A DNA stretch of 64,000 nt from Ditylenchus dipsaci (lineage: Eukaryota > Nematoda > Chromadorea > Rhabditida > Anguinidae). The number at the start of each line of letters is the position of its first letter. Position 1 is the first letter of the stretch. Shown in pieces: positions 36,145 through 46,280 of this stretch. The notes below the pieces were generated by a model. It had not been told where the DNA came from and did not search any database. It saw nothing but the letters and a program-made list of their open reading frames with translations. The translations under genes and the position numbers were made by a program. The stretch is from the NCBI GenBank assembly GCA_004194705.1, contig SADC01001227.1:1798001-1862000 (forward strand), given 5' to 3'.

Positions 36145-36861
36145 GCAATTAATAAGGTAGTAGATAGACAAAAGGATGTTAGATATGAGCGTAAAAAAGC
36201 TAATCGATAAACCTTGCAAGTTTGCTAGCTACGTATTTTAGCCAGTCAACAAGTGGCTAGAAATTTTTTCTCGTTGTTTTAGTTTAATCGATAAAAAGCT
36301 CTTTTAGATTTTACATATTTTTAAGACTTGAAATGTGTTTCAAAATTTTGTTTGCAAAATTTTTGAACATATCAGGCGCATGCGATAAAAGATGACTTAC
36401 TCTCGCTGTTGATTTTTTAACCTTTGTCGGTATTGCTCTTAAGTTGGTGTATAAGTTCTTACAAATTTATTTATGTGATCTAATTTATTTTATCCAACGT
36501 GATTGACCAATAGGCATGTTATATCCTGAACGAAAACTCCTTTTTTTTCATCAAAACACTTTGCTTTTTTCAAACAAAATAAAAGAACTCAAGCTTTGTA
36601 TATGGTTAATCCAAATTTGACTGAGGAAAACTCACGCACTTGCCTCAGCTAGGAATTTGGTAGCTGCATTATAGGAATAAAATTCATTTCATAAAACCGT
36701 TTCAAACATATGCTTCTGTAGTCTTGTATCTTCTCTCTCGTTAGCATATAAAACTTACAAGGGAAATATCCGAGGTGTGTTTTTATCAACTCTGTCGCGT
36801 CTGGAGACCCGAATGGTGCCAAAGAATCGCCGTTCTTCAATAATTTAAGTAAAATAAAGTA
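36145..36861. other. 5' flank of the DUSP gene up to the hAT insertion; no gene called
   Basis: A 63-codon minus-strand ORF (36840-36649) is unsupported. No promoter motif could be assigned with confidence. Confidence 0.4.
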
Positions 36862-36869
36862 ATTTTATT
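36862..36869. repeat. 8-bp target-site duplication, left copy (attttatt)
   Basis: An identical attttatt follows the right TIR at 39632-39639. Eight-base duplications are the hallmark of hAT insertion. Confidence 0.93.
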
Positions 36870-39631
36870 TAGAGACAGAAAAATGCCTTCCAACGGGATC
36901 CCGGGACGGGATTTTGGGGCAAAATTTTGACCGGGAACGGGACAGGGTTTTGGTCAAAAATTGGACCGGGACCGGGATTTTCAAAACCAAAAACCGGGGT
37001 CCCGGCCGGGACTCCGGTTATAAAACGGGATTTTTTCAATAACGCGTTAAAATACGTATTTTTTCAGAAATTCTTTATTGACACAACCTCCCTTAAACTA
37101 CGTTCATTCTACAATTTCAATAACAGTAATTGATCAATGGAAGAGCTTTATTCAAAAACACTACCATTTCGGCTTTCTCAGGGTTCAGATTGCTTCTTCG
37201 GTAGTCGTAGACATCGCCAGCGACGGAGAACACTTGCTCGCTAGGCTGACTTGTTGCTGGAGCAGAGAGAAATCGACGTGCGAGATTGGCCAAGTTTGGA
37301 TAGATGGTTTCATTTGTCTAAAGTTGATTTTGAATTAACATTTCAAATTTATGTCCCTATTCTATTTCGGACAAATTAGTTTACCTTCCAAAACTGTAGA
37401 GGATCCTCATCTGGATCGATGCACTTCAGCTTGTTGTAGGCATGCATTTCCATGATCGCTGCATCCACCAAAGGCGAGTCTTCACTGGCATCGTCCACGA
37501 ACAGCTGCTTATGACGATCGAAGAATGAATTTGAGCGCTTGGGCAAAGGCGAGTGCGGCACTAAAACAAAAAAGTAATTTTCGTAGAATTTTCATGCTGC
37601 ATTAATTAAGAAGTATTTCACCTGTCTCTTCGAAGATTGCAATGTCCATTAGGCTTCCACATTCTTCTTTGATCCATGATTCCACGCTTGTGCGAAAGTC
37701 CACTTTCTTCGATGCAATTCTGTCCTTGAAGCGGGGGTCGAGAAACATTGCGAGCCCATGAATTCTTAATTAATTCAATTATATCACTGAAATATTAAAA
37801 ATGTACTCACTTCTCATACTCCACGTTGAATTTTTCTCCCAAGAAGCCAAGGATGTTCGCTCGAATTTCTTGCAACTCCAGCTCGCTGATGTCATAGATA
37901 TCCCTCGTCAAAGCTCTAGCAATAGGGAACTGAATGGAGATTGGCTCATCATGGCGACACAATTGCTTCGAAGCGAACTCCAGAGGGTCGAGAATTTTCA
38001 TCATATTTTTGACCGTTGCCCATTCTTCTTGCATGAGGTTCAGATTCATTTTGCCCCATCGCATCAAGTACATCTCGATCGCTTTCTGTTGCTCCACTAA
38101 ACATTGGCACATATAGAAAGAAGAGTTCCACCGAGTCGGAACATCCTGTAAGTTACAAATAAGAATTAATTTTAGCACAGTAGTAACAAGAGTTATTACC
38201 TGCTTGATCGTGTGAATCGGTAGTTCAAGTCGCTTCTGATCATCTTCCAATCGATCACGAGCCAAGAGTGAATGCTTGAAATGACCAACGAGAGATCGAC
38301 ACCTCATCAGAACTTGCAAAATATCCTTCTCCTTGAAGATGGCATTGTTGACCACCAAGTTGAGCTTATGCGCACCGCAGTCCGCATGCGAAAATCCTTC
38401 AGTCTCGAATGCCTAAATATATTAATAAAGAAATGAAGGAATCACAAATAATAATCGCAACAAATACCTTTCGCATATTTCCCGCTTCATCTCGTAGAAA
38501 CACGTGGCATTTTTCCACCGGGATCGACCACTTGCGCAGCATTTTTTGGACCATATCGCCGATTGTTTCGAAATTGTGGCTGCCGGAGAAAGGTTGGACG
38601 CATAGGATGTGTTTGACGCGGACCCATTCTTGATTGATGCCATGCGCTGTTAGGCTGAAATAGCTCAATGTAAAACCCAATTAAAATAAAAAACGAACCT
38701 GATAAATGATGATGGTCCTGTCCAAATGTCTGACGTGAAGGAAAGATATTGGCACTGATCGATCAGATATTTGACCTTCGCTTTCACTTGCTCATACATC
38801 CTCGGAAGCACCCAATCGGCATAATGATGGTAACCTACAGAATAAACAGCATTAACCGCCAATGTGTGCTCAATAAAACAATACCTTTCAGACTCTCACG
38901 ATCGGATATAGAAATAAGTGGCTTAAATGTTGGCTGGTCGACGATTGCAAAAGGAAGATTGGCACAGGCAATATGATGCACGACCTTCTTGTCCAGTGAT
39001 GAGAGTTCTCCTTAATGATACATAAAATGCCATATGCAGAACAATGAAATAATGATTAAATAGTACCTTTCGGCAAAATCTTCACAAACTTGTCCATCGA
39101 ATTCTTCTGAGACGCTTGCTTCTCTACCACTTCCTTCAGCTTGATGGCGAAATCGTCGTGCGTTTTCGCGTGAACGAAGAGCCCTTTGTACTGTGATCCG
39201 ACATCTTGATGATTTTCTGACATGCTTCACATTTCGCTTCGGTAGCCGATAGTTTTGCATAAAGTCCGATTTTCCAGATTGCACTCATCTGAAGATACAG
39301 AAAATAACAGAGAACGCAAAAGATTGCTGGAGATAAGTGAGAAAAAGCACTCAAAATACAACGAATGAAAACTTTATGAAATTTATATTAATGAAAAAAT
39401 TTATGTGCTTAAAAATTTAACCAATTTTGACATTTATTTTCAAAATTTTGATCCCCGGTATTTGATCAAAACCGGGACCGGGACCGGGATTTTCGAAAAT
39501 GACCAGGCGGGATTCCGGGACGAGATTTTTGGGCAAAAATTTGACCGGACCGGGACCGGGACGGGGTTTGGTCAAATTTGGACCGAGCGGGACCGGGATC
39601 CCGCCGGGATCCCGTCCCGTTTCTGTCTCTA
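36870..39631 (-). mobile_element. complete hAT DNA transposon, 2762 bp
   Basis: The terminal inverted repeat tagagacagaaa (36870) pairs with tttctgtctcta (ending 39631), and both ends are flanked by attttatt. Subterminal G+C-rich arrays of 'gggaccgggattttc' units (36885-37020 and 39465-39615, inverted) are the kind of repeat hAT transposases bind. Between them lies one minus-strand transposase gene that fills the element. The matching ends and duplication argue for recent insertion. Confidence 0.95.
37117..39287 (-). CDS. hAT transposase (BED zinc finger + hAT catalytic and dimerisation domains)
   Basis: Minus-strand exons: 39287-39067, 39010-38885, 38834-38699, 38654-38468, 38412-38200, 38145-37811, 37764-37622, then an exon from the acceptor before 37562 to 37384, and a last one from about 37315 to the stop at 37117. 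Domains in order: BED zinc finger (CEACQKIIK ... GLFVHAKTH); [24 protein letters not shown] with the first catalytic Asp; [14 protein letters not shown] with the second Asp; [26 protein letters not shown]; the LDPRFK helix; and the dimerisation tail [12 protein letters not shown] ... [15 protein letters not shown] ... YRRSNL. Phases agree at the junctions. The one lesion seen is a 1-nt frameshift inside the BED finger near 39195-39212. Cut-and-paste transposition is the expected role of the family. Confidence 0.9.
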
Positions 39632-39639
39632 ATTTTATT
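39632..39639. repeat. 8-bp target-site duplication, right copy (attttatt)
   Basis: Identical to 36862-36869; see the left copy. Confidence 0.93.
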
Positions 39640-40600
39640 CTTTTAGTGTAGTTTTTCTTGCTCTATTACCCCTAATGTACCCCTTATTTCTCTTTTTACC
39701 TTTTTTGCCCATTTTATACCCCGTTTTTCCCTATTTTCTTTTATATTTTGGTCTCTTTTCTAATTATCACCCACCCTGTAGCCTTTTCTGCAAAATTTAG
39801 CTTGTACCCTGTATTGTTTTGCAGTCATCTAATGGCTTCATTTTCTCACGTCTTGTTTCTGTAATTCCTGGCTAGGCATATCCGCCGCCAGCTTCTTCGC
39901 TTCTTTTTTCTCGACTGTGTAGTCTGTAGCCCCTGGCTACCTTCTTTTTTCTGATCGTATATGTATTGCCTGATCAGCTCCCTTCTTTTTTCTGATCAGT
40001 ATATGTATTGGATCAATTGATCCGCCCTTTTCTGCAGGCCTTGGGCAAGCCGATCACTATTCCAATCACTTCGGTCTTCTCTCTCATTCTCTATCTATTC
40101 TGCTCTTGATTCTATTAGCTATATTTTGCTTGTATTAGCTAGAAATAAAGTTAATTTGTGTGGATTTCAAGCAAAACACACACAAAAACTTTAATTAAAG
40201 CCCTTCCCTCTAATTCTACCCCACTACCTGTACTCGATTTTGTGAAGAAGGGCCCAACCCAAACTTCACAACTCCTCCGTTTTATCAACTCCTGTCCATA
40301 CTTGGACACGCAAAAATAACAGCGGCAGCGGTGGCGGCGAGCGGCGGGCTCCCAGAATAACAGCGGCGGAAAAAGCGGCGTCGGCGGAAGGGCCAAAAAG
40401 TAGCGGCAGCGGCGGGTCAAAAATGAGCGGCGGCAGCGACGTGTGAAAAAATCTGACGCTATTGTCATATACCCCCACCAAAAATCGACTTTTTGAAAGT
40501 GTCTAAAAACCATTCTTATGCAATAATTTTGCCATAAAAGGACCAGAAAAGCAGTTTAAAAGAGATTATGGGCTGTATTGGAGGGGAAGGGAATAATACA
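39640..40600. other. no gene; simple GC triplet repeat at 40310-40445
   Basis: 'cagcggcagcggtggcggcgagcggcggg' and similar (gcg/gcgg)n tracts lie at 40310-40445; ORFs through them are low-complexity. The rest is unremarkable pyrimidine-rich DNA. Confidence 0.5.
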
Positions 40601-40639
40601 GGAGCCACTTTTTTTAGCTGCTTTACCATGTTTTTCAAC

Positions 40640-40905
40640 TCGGGCAGTGGCAAAATAGACTCTATATGCATTTTATGTTTAAGAGTGCTTCTCGGAATCA
40701 TTTCTTAGGTAAGTGCGTGCGCGCATCTCTAACTCTCAAGCCCTCTGCGCCCCCGAAGGGGCGCAGAGGGCTTGGAGTTGAGATGCGCACACCCACATAC
40801 CTTAGACACAAATCACTCGAAAGTGACTCTGGATGCATGAAAAAACATGCATACCAGAGTTATTTATGCGGTAGGCGCCGGTATTCAAAACTATGTTCAA
40901 CATCT
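40640..40905. repeat. dispersed module with a perfect GC hairpin
   Basis: 'aagccctctgcgcc-cccgaa-ggggcgcagagggctt' at 40738-40773 forms a long stem. It is followed by 'acataccttagacacaaatcactcgaaagtgactctggatgcat' and 'atgcataccagagtt...atgcggtaggc'. The same order of parts occurs at 6640-6900, and the second half at 60240-60320. Confidence 0.8.
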
Positions 40906-41680
40906 ATGCTTTATCACCGAAGAGCATTTTCTCTCGTTTCACAAGGCCGGGCGGAAGTAAAGACGGAGACGATTTCTAATTGCTTTAGACATGCCAAGTT
41001 CGTGATCAACACAGAGGAGAAGTCTGAATTAGTTTACATTGTGAACGCTAAGTGTTTAGGTGGAAGAACTCGTGGTAAAACAAGCAGAAGGGCTGGACAT
41101 CGGAATGGATGAGCTACTGGAAGCCTGGGATACAAAGGAGGAATTCACAAGGAAGTGGCCATGATAGACTTCATCGACGTGGACTCTGAATTGATCACAG
41201 GTTTGGTTTTCCTTGTTTTGTTCTTTTTAATGTTCTCAATTACAGGCGGCGCACTTAATCTCGAAAAATTGTAGCAGAAGTCTCAGCAGTGGAACAGGAA
41301 GACATCGACGTAAGCGACAGCAAGCCAATGGAAGAGGAAGCCGAAGAAGCTGTCATCACGCGACAAGAAGCTCAAACATCCTTCAATCTCGTTCGTCTGT
41401 TTGTGGAGAAGAACTGCGCCGATCCAGCCATCCTCAGCTACAGCGACAAACTGGACGAATTCTTTTATTAAGAGCAAAAAAGAATGAGAAACAAAGCAAA
41501 CTCACCGATTTCTATTCGATTCTTTAACTTTGAGGTTATAATGTACTTATTTTATATTATACTTGAATAAAAATGTTTTGATTGGTTAAATACCTCACAT
41601 AAAGCTCATTTTGCCTTACTTCCGATATAACGCGATTTTTTGGGGTCCCAAGGCGTCGCGTTATATAGAGACTCGACTGT
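40900..41680 (+). pseudogene. Tigger/pogo-type (CENP-B-like) DDE transposase, C-terminal remnant with 3' TIR
   Basis: Plus-strand fragments: V(K)TETISNCFRHAKFV near 40960 (the T-I-x-NCFR-A-F block after the DDE domain), DELLEAWDTKEEF near 41110, DFIDVDSELIT near 41170, then EEAVITRQEAQTSFNLVRLFVE and SYSDKLDEFFY before the stop at 41471. Frameshifts and in-frame stops separate the parts. About 200 bp on, 'ccgatataacgcgattttttggggtccc' and 'gcgttatatagagactcgactg' (to about 41680, followed by TA) are the right TIR of a pogo/Tigger element. No left TIR was found, so the element is 5'-truncated. Confidence 0.8.
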
Positions 41681-41689
41681 ACGGAAATT

Positions 41690-42160
41690 GTTTGCAAACA
41701 ACTTTTTTACCGCTTACTTAGAACACGTTCAAACCCTATTCACAGTCGATAAAAAAAACAGCAACGCTTCTTTTAGTGCAACGCGCACTGTTAATTTGAA
41801 TAATAACTTTATAGCTAGCAATCTTTTTCAGTTAGAGAAGACCATTTCTCTCGAACAGCCAGCTATTGAAATTACTTCAAGAAAGTTGTGTTTGGCATAC
41901 TTTTCTACCGAAATTGTGTTTATTGTGTTAACTTAACTCATATGACAATTTTTTATAACTAGATGATCAGAATCTAAATTATCTCTTTATCTCTATTGAG
42001 GAACCTATATGAGTTTGTGACCGAATAGTTTTGGTTGATTGATTAGGAAATTTCTGAAGATCTTGTTAATTTTTATAATTTTTATTTACGCAAAACTAAG
42101 TAATTTTTTATAAATATTAAAGATGTTACATAGTTTTGTGAATAATTTTAAAAAATTGTG
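41690..42160. other. no feature recognised
   Basis: A 98-codon plus-strand ORF (41640-41936) starts inside the transposon TIR and has no other support. Confidence 0.4.
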
Positions 42161-42161
42161 T

Positions 42162-42243
42162 CGCAGTCAGCAGGATTCGAACCTACGCGGGCAAAGCCCA
42201 ATTGATTTCTAGTCAATCTCCTTAACCACTCGGACATGACTGC
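42162..42243 (-). tRNA. tRNA-Ser (anticodon AGA), 82 nt
   Basis: The reverse complement is the same 82-nt sequence as the tRNA at 35693 over the parts compared, including the acceptor stem GCAGTCA/TGACTGC, CTAGAAA loop, GGGCTTTGCCC variable arm and T-arm. It points away from the third copy at 42840. Confidence 0.95.
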
Positions 42244-42295
42244 GCTGATGAATCAGAGAAATGTTTTACCAAGTTTGTGTTCATAGTCTCCAGAC

Positions 42296-42650
42296 TAGGG
42301 TTGTCGACGTGAAATTCGTGACTTTTGGATATTTTTCGAAAAAAGCCATATGTATTTTTGCTCGGTAATACCTGTATTAAAATTCGACGATACTTGCAAC
42401 CAAATGGTATATTAAGCGTCAAAGTTTCATGCACGTGGCTTTTCTTTTCTGCGGAGCGACGTGAACAGTCGGTTTTGACGTCGCCCCACGTCCTCATCGG
42501 CACCACGTGCATTGTAACTTTCTAAACTAATTTTGACGCTTGATATACGTTTTTGTTTGATATAAAAAAAAGGTATCAGTAAGCGAAAATACATATGGCT
42601 TTTGGAGCTAAATTAAAAAATGTCCAAAAGTGACAAGTTCCACGTCGACA
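42296..42650. mobile_element. ~350-bp fold-back element between two tRNA-Ser genes
   Basis: 'gggttgtcgacgtgaaattcgtgacttttggatattttt' is inverted at 'aaaaaatgtccaaaagtgacaagttccacgtcgacaacc'. Pairing continues through 'catatgtattttt' and 'cacgtg'. Confidence 0.8.
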
Positions 42651-42839
42651 ACCATACTCCAGACATCTTACAGAAGCTCAAGCTAAATGAACAATAACAA
42701 TAGCCAATTTATAGTGAAGCTTAGAGACTCTTATATAGAATTGTTTGTCCAGGCTTTAAATCACTCATTGATGTTATTTCCGTAAGATGTCTGGAGAGTA
42801 TGAACACAAAATTGAAAAAAATTCTCTTACTCTATCAGT

Positions 42840-42921
42840 GCAGTCATGTCCGAGTGGTTAAGGAGATTGACTTGAAATCAATTGGGCTTTGCCCGCGTAG
42901 GTTCGAATCCTGCTGACTGCG
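42840..42921 (+). tRNA. tRNA-Ser (anticodon TGA), 82 nt
   Basis: It differs from the other two copies in the anticodon loop, CTTGAAA instead of CTAGAAA, which changes the anticodon from AGA to TGA. The acceptor, variable and T arms are identical. The TGA species would read UCA and related Ser codons. Confidence 0.95.
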
Positions 42922-43199
42922 ACACTTTTTTAAAATTAAAATTCACGTAACTATTTCCCCTTTTTAAATGTTAAGAAAAAATACTTGATTTTGCGTAAAG
43001 AATAACGATGATATCTTCAACAGGTTTTGGTTTATCTTTTTGGCCACAAACTAGTGTTTCGATGAAATCACTCCGAGTAAGAATCTTACTGTGAATTCTC
43101 ACTTAGAACCTTACTCACTCTCACTAACAGGGTTTTTCAGTTCTCACTCTCACTCACTGTGTGAGTACAATTTTTTTTTATTCTCGCTCACTCTCACTC

Positions 43200-43486
43200 C
43201 CAGGCAAAAAAGTGGGGAGGTGGGGAGGGTGCGCATTTCATAATTTCTCGTAAATCATATAAAAAAGTCTCTTAAACAATTTTTATATCCTAAAAACGAC
43301 AAAGACGTTGCTTTTGACACTTTTCTACATAAAAATCCGATTTAAATTTTTTTTGACTAAAATCTGATTTTTTGTGTTAGGGGCCAAGTTAAATCAAGAT
43401 TTTGGTCAAATTTTAGATCAATTTTTTTCTTCTTCAAAAAGTCATTTTTTATGTAGAAAAGTCAGAAAAGAACATTTTTATCGTTA
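43200..43486. repeat. diverged copy of the 6.4-7.1 kb fold-back arms
   Basis: 'gcgcatttcataatttctcgtaaa', 'ttttatatcctaaaaacga' and 'tttctacataaaaatccga' match the arm sequence at 6431-6590; a shorter inverted part follows at 43430-43486. Upstream (43085-43200) is a 'tctcactcactctcac' simple repeat. Confidence 0.6.
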
Positions 43487-43645
43487 TTAAAAGGGCATAC
43501 CAGCGCGTTACAGTGTGAAATTTGAATTGCCAAAAGGCGGACCACTTTAATGCGTGAGACCAAAAAATTCAAATTCAAATTTCATTTGTATTGTATGTGC
43601 TGTCGGATATCAGACGTGTGCTATGCAATTCTTATGCAAATTTTA
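43487..43645. repeat. ~155-bp terminal inverted repeat, left copy
   Basis: 'ttaaaagggcataccagcgcgttacagtgtgaaatttgaatt' through 'cgtgtgctatgcaattcttatgcaaatttt' is matched in reverse at 46281-46438 with few differences. The pair bounds a 2.95-kb unit. Confidence 0.85.
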
Positions 43646-43663
43646 TATATTTTTTTGGCTGTA

Positions 43664-44443
43664 TGAGAAATGTACCACCAAAGTGAGAATTTGGCCGCCT
43701 TTTTAATTTTTTTGGCCGCCTTTTTAAATTCATAATAAAAAAATAGAATTTGGCCGCCTTTTTTAAAAAATTGGCCGCCTTTTTTCTTGTCAATTCCTGT
43801 TTTTCAAATTTTAGCTCTAATTTGATGGTAACTTTGCTCTTAATGATGGCAAAAATGAAAGCCCAGAATCTGAGCTGCATATTGGTATGAAAAAATCGTG
43901 AACTTATAGGAAAAAATTAGAAAATGTAATCAAAAACACCTAGATGGTTATTTCGGCCTCTACCTGCTAAATGGTTTTTGTGTAATTTTTTGAATTTTAC
44001 CTTACAAGTTGACACTTTTTTCAAATTAGTGAGTAGCCAAAGTTCTGGGCTTTCGTATTTGCTATTATAGAAAGAGATAGTACCAACTTGTAAAAGCTGT
44101 AATTCAAAAAACGTTCAAATTACACAAAAACCATTTAGGAGATAGAGGCCGAAATAGCCCTCTAGGTGTTTTTGATTATATTTTCTAACTTTTTCCTATA
44201 AGTTCACCCTTTTTTATACCAGTACGTAGCCCAGATTCTGCGCTTTCATTTTTACTATCATTAACAGCAAAATTACCATCAAATTGAAGCTAAAATTTGA
44301 AAAACAGGAATTGACAAGAAAAAAAGGCGGCCAATTTTAAAAAAAAGGCGGCCAATTTCTATTTTTTAATTTGAAATTCAAAAAAGGCGGCCAAAAAAAT
44401 AAAAAAGGCGGCCAAATTCTCACATTTGGTGGTACATTTCTAT
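43664..44443. mobile_element. ~780-bp near-perfect palindrome with 'ttggccgcctttttt' repeats
   Basis: It starts aatgtaccaccaaagtgagaatttggccgcc and ends ggcggccaaattctcacatttggtggtacattt. Four 'ggccgcctttttt' units in each arm point to the centre near 44050, and 'ctgggctttcgtatttgctat' and 'ccatttaggagatagaggcc' also have mirrored partners. Such a structure would extrude as a long hairpin. Confidence 0.9.
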
Positions 44444-44502
44444 TTGAGCCTATTTTTTTGTCAATTTTTTAGAATTTTGAAGTAAGGTCACGCCGAAGCA
44501 AT

Positions 44503-45151
44503 ATGTCCGCTAACAACATGGAGAAGAAAGAGGGCGAAACTGACGATCTCTCAGCGGTTCCGCTTTCAGTGCTCACCATTGCTCTCAAGAACAACGCCTA
44601 AGTCCTCGTCAATTGCTGAAACAACATGAAGCTGCTTGGCCGCGTGAAGGCTTTCGATTGGTAAACCTTTTTACTGTCTTTCGTCCTTATTTCCATTTCA
44701 CTATTCCATTTATTTAGACACTTCAATATAGTCCTGCAAGATGTTCGTAAGCTCTAAACAGAAACTCCAAAGTCAAGTACGTGTTTACTCTATACAGTCA
44801 ACACCCTCCATAGTGCACACCCAAGGGACCGGCGCCAGGTGTAAACTATGGCGAGGAGTGCACTATGGCGTGGGGTTACTACGGAGGAAGTTGACTGTAT
44901 GGTGGCCAAACACGTCGAGACCCGGTGTGCACTATGGCGGGGGTGTACACTATGGAGGGAGTTGACTGTAGATATTTCACTCGAGTATCACTTTTTTCAG
45001 GCAAGGGCAAGCCAAAGAAGAACGCAAAGCCGGTGGCCAAGGATCGGTTCTTGCTAGGAGATTCCGTCATCTTGGGTAAACCCTTTTCCTTACTTTCATT
45101 TTTGATCAAACAATTGCAGTTCTCGAAAATACAGTTGCTACAAGTGCCTGA
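44503..45151 (+). pseudogene. Sm D2 (SNRPD2, spliceosomal snRNP core) pseudogene with introns
   Basis: Plus-strand exons: 44503-44660, 44718-44776, 45001-45075 and 45120-45151, with gt..ag borders and in phase. Readable parts are PLSVLTIALKNNA, NNMKLLGRVKAFD, GKPKKNAKPVAKDRF, LLGDSVIL and ATSA, in the order of Sm D2, which helps form the heptameric Sm ring on U snRNAs. There are four in-frame stops: TAA where Gln is expected before VLVNC, TGA for Arg after VNC, TGA for Arg across the first junction, and TAA for the conserved Trp before TETPKS. About six residues before the GDSV motif are also missing. Retained introns show it is a DNA-level copy, not a retro-copy. Intron 2 carries a MITE. Confidence 0.9.
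44795..44968. mobile_element. 174-bp MITE inside the SmD2 pseudogene intron 2, TA flanks
   Basis: It starts cagtcaacaccctccatagtgcacaccc and ends gggtgtacactatggagggagttgactg, with TA on both sides. Internal 'gcactatggcg' units are repeated. Confidence 0.88.
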
Positions 45152-45353
45152 TCGTAGAACGAACAGCTAGATAATTTCGTGAAATTTCGTTGTAGTCTCA
45201 TGTTTCATTGTTGTTGTGTTCTGTTTGCTCATTAAAGAAGTAGTCTGGTTGTTTCAATTTGTTAGCTCTTCTTTTAATTTTTAGCAACTCTTCTCCCCAA
45301 AATTGACAAGGGGACAAGTTTTCTGTTCACAATGACGCGATAACGTGAACAAT

Positions 45354-45709
45354 ATGTTGTTCTCGTTCTCCCGTGCCGTTTTCAATGTTTCTTCTCCAAG
45401 TTCTCCTCGACCTTTTCAAATCATTTCGAATGAACGACAAAGCGTTACCCATAAGTTGTTGGACGAGCTTTTACAATATTTCAAAAATAAGTGCAATCAA
45501 ACTAGCCTTTTCATACCTAAAATTTTGTGCTGAATGTGGTCTTAAATAGGCACCCATCTCCGAAATCCATCTGGCTGAAGACACAGTTTGAAATGCTAAA
45601 AAAGTGCATGATAGATAGATCATTTGGAAGGAAGCGTTCCCAGCAGACCAACTTTGATGGCAACCCCGGTCGACCCCAGGGATGGTTAGAAAAACTACAT
45701 GGATATTAG
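45354..45709 (+). CDS. small two-exon gene, unknown; possible mitochondrial protein
   Basis: Exon 1 is 45354-45490 and exon 2 is 45550-45709, with donor AA|gtgcaatc and acceptor taaatag|G and phase kept. The product is about 98 aa. Its N-terminus, MLFSFSRAVFNVSSPSSPRP, is rich in Ser/Arg/Phe and lacks acidic residues, as in mitochondrial presequences. Later parts include HKLLDELLQYFKNK, KTQFEMLKKCMIDRSFGRKR and NPGRPQGWLEKLHGY at the end. I do not recognise the family. It starts about 200 bp after the end of the SmD2 pseudogene on the same strand and lies in the same inverted-repeat unit. No lesion is visible in it, in contrast to its neighbour. The mitochondrial reading is inference only. 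Confidence 0.5.
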
Positions 45710-46280
45710 GCGGACTACCTAAAGCTTTTTATTCTTCTCTTTCTCGTCAAACCTCTTTTTAATCCCCATCCTCGAGTCGTTTTGTTTTGGTAAGAGGTTC
45801 TCGCGCCTGTGACAGGCAAAAGTCCGGCATAAATATACAGAGTTTATTGCAATGCATTAGACAGGGATAGATGTGCTAGCGCACTGTGGTCCCACTCCGA
45901 CATCCACCGACGCGTTAAGCTCCGACAACTCTATGGTACGCGACGGCCGTATCTGTAATGAAAGGAATATTATCTAACACAGTCCACTATGTACGGCTCT
46001 AAGATTTCTGTTACTGAGACAAAGTAGTTACAAAAAGCATCGGGTCCGAGTGAGAAAATCTTATTCTTGGGTTTGACCTCGTCTAGGTTTATATCACCAC
46101 ATTCACCATCACACATTCATTTGGAAGGATCCTTGCTTGGACTAAAAATTGTCATGATTTTTTGCTTGGTTTTTTCATCGGACTTCTAGGCCTCAACACT
46201 ATTTAGAAGCCACAAAATCATAGACACACATACCTGACACACGGTGCACTCATTTTAGACCGTAACACAGCAGAATAACA
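45710..46280. other. no feature recognised
   Basis: 3' side of the small gene; no exon or repeat boundary is seen before the right inverted repeat. Confidence 0.4.

Noticed and set aside
37801..38116. Plus-strand ORFs of 60-99 codons
   Set aside because: They are the antisense of the hAT transposase exons, which carry the conserved family motifs.
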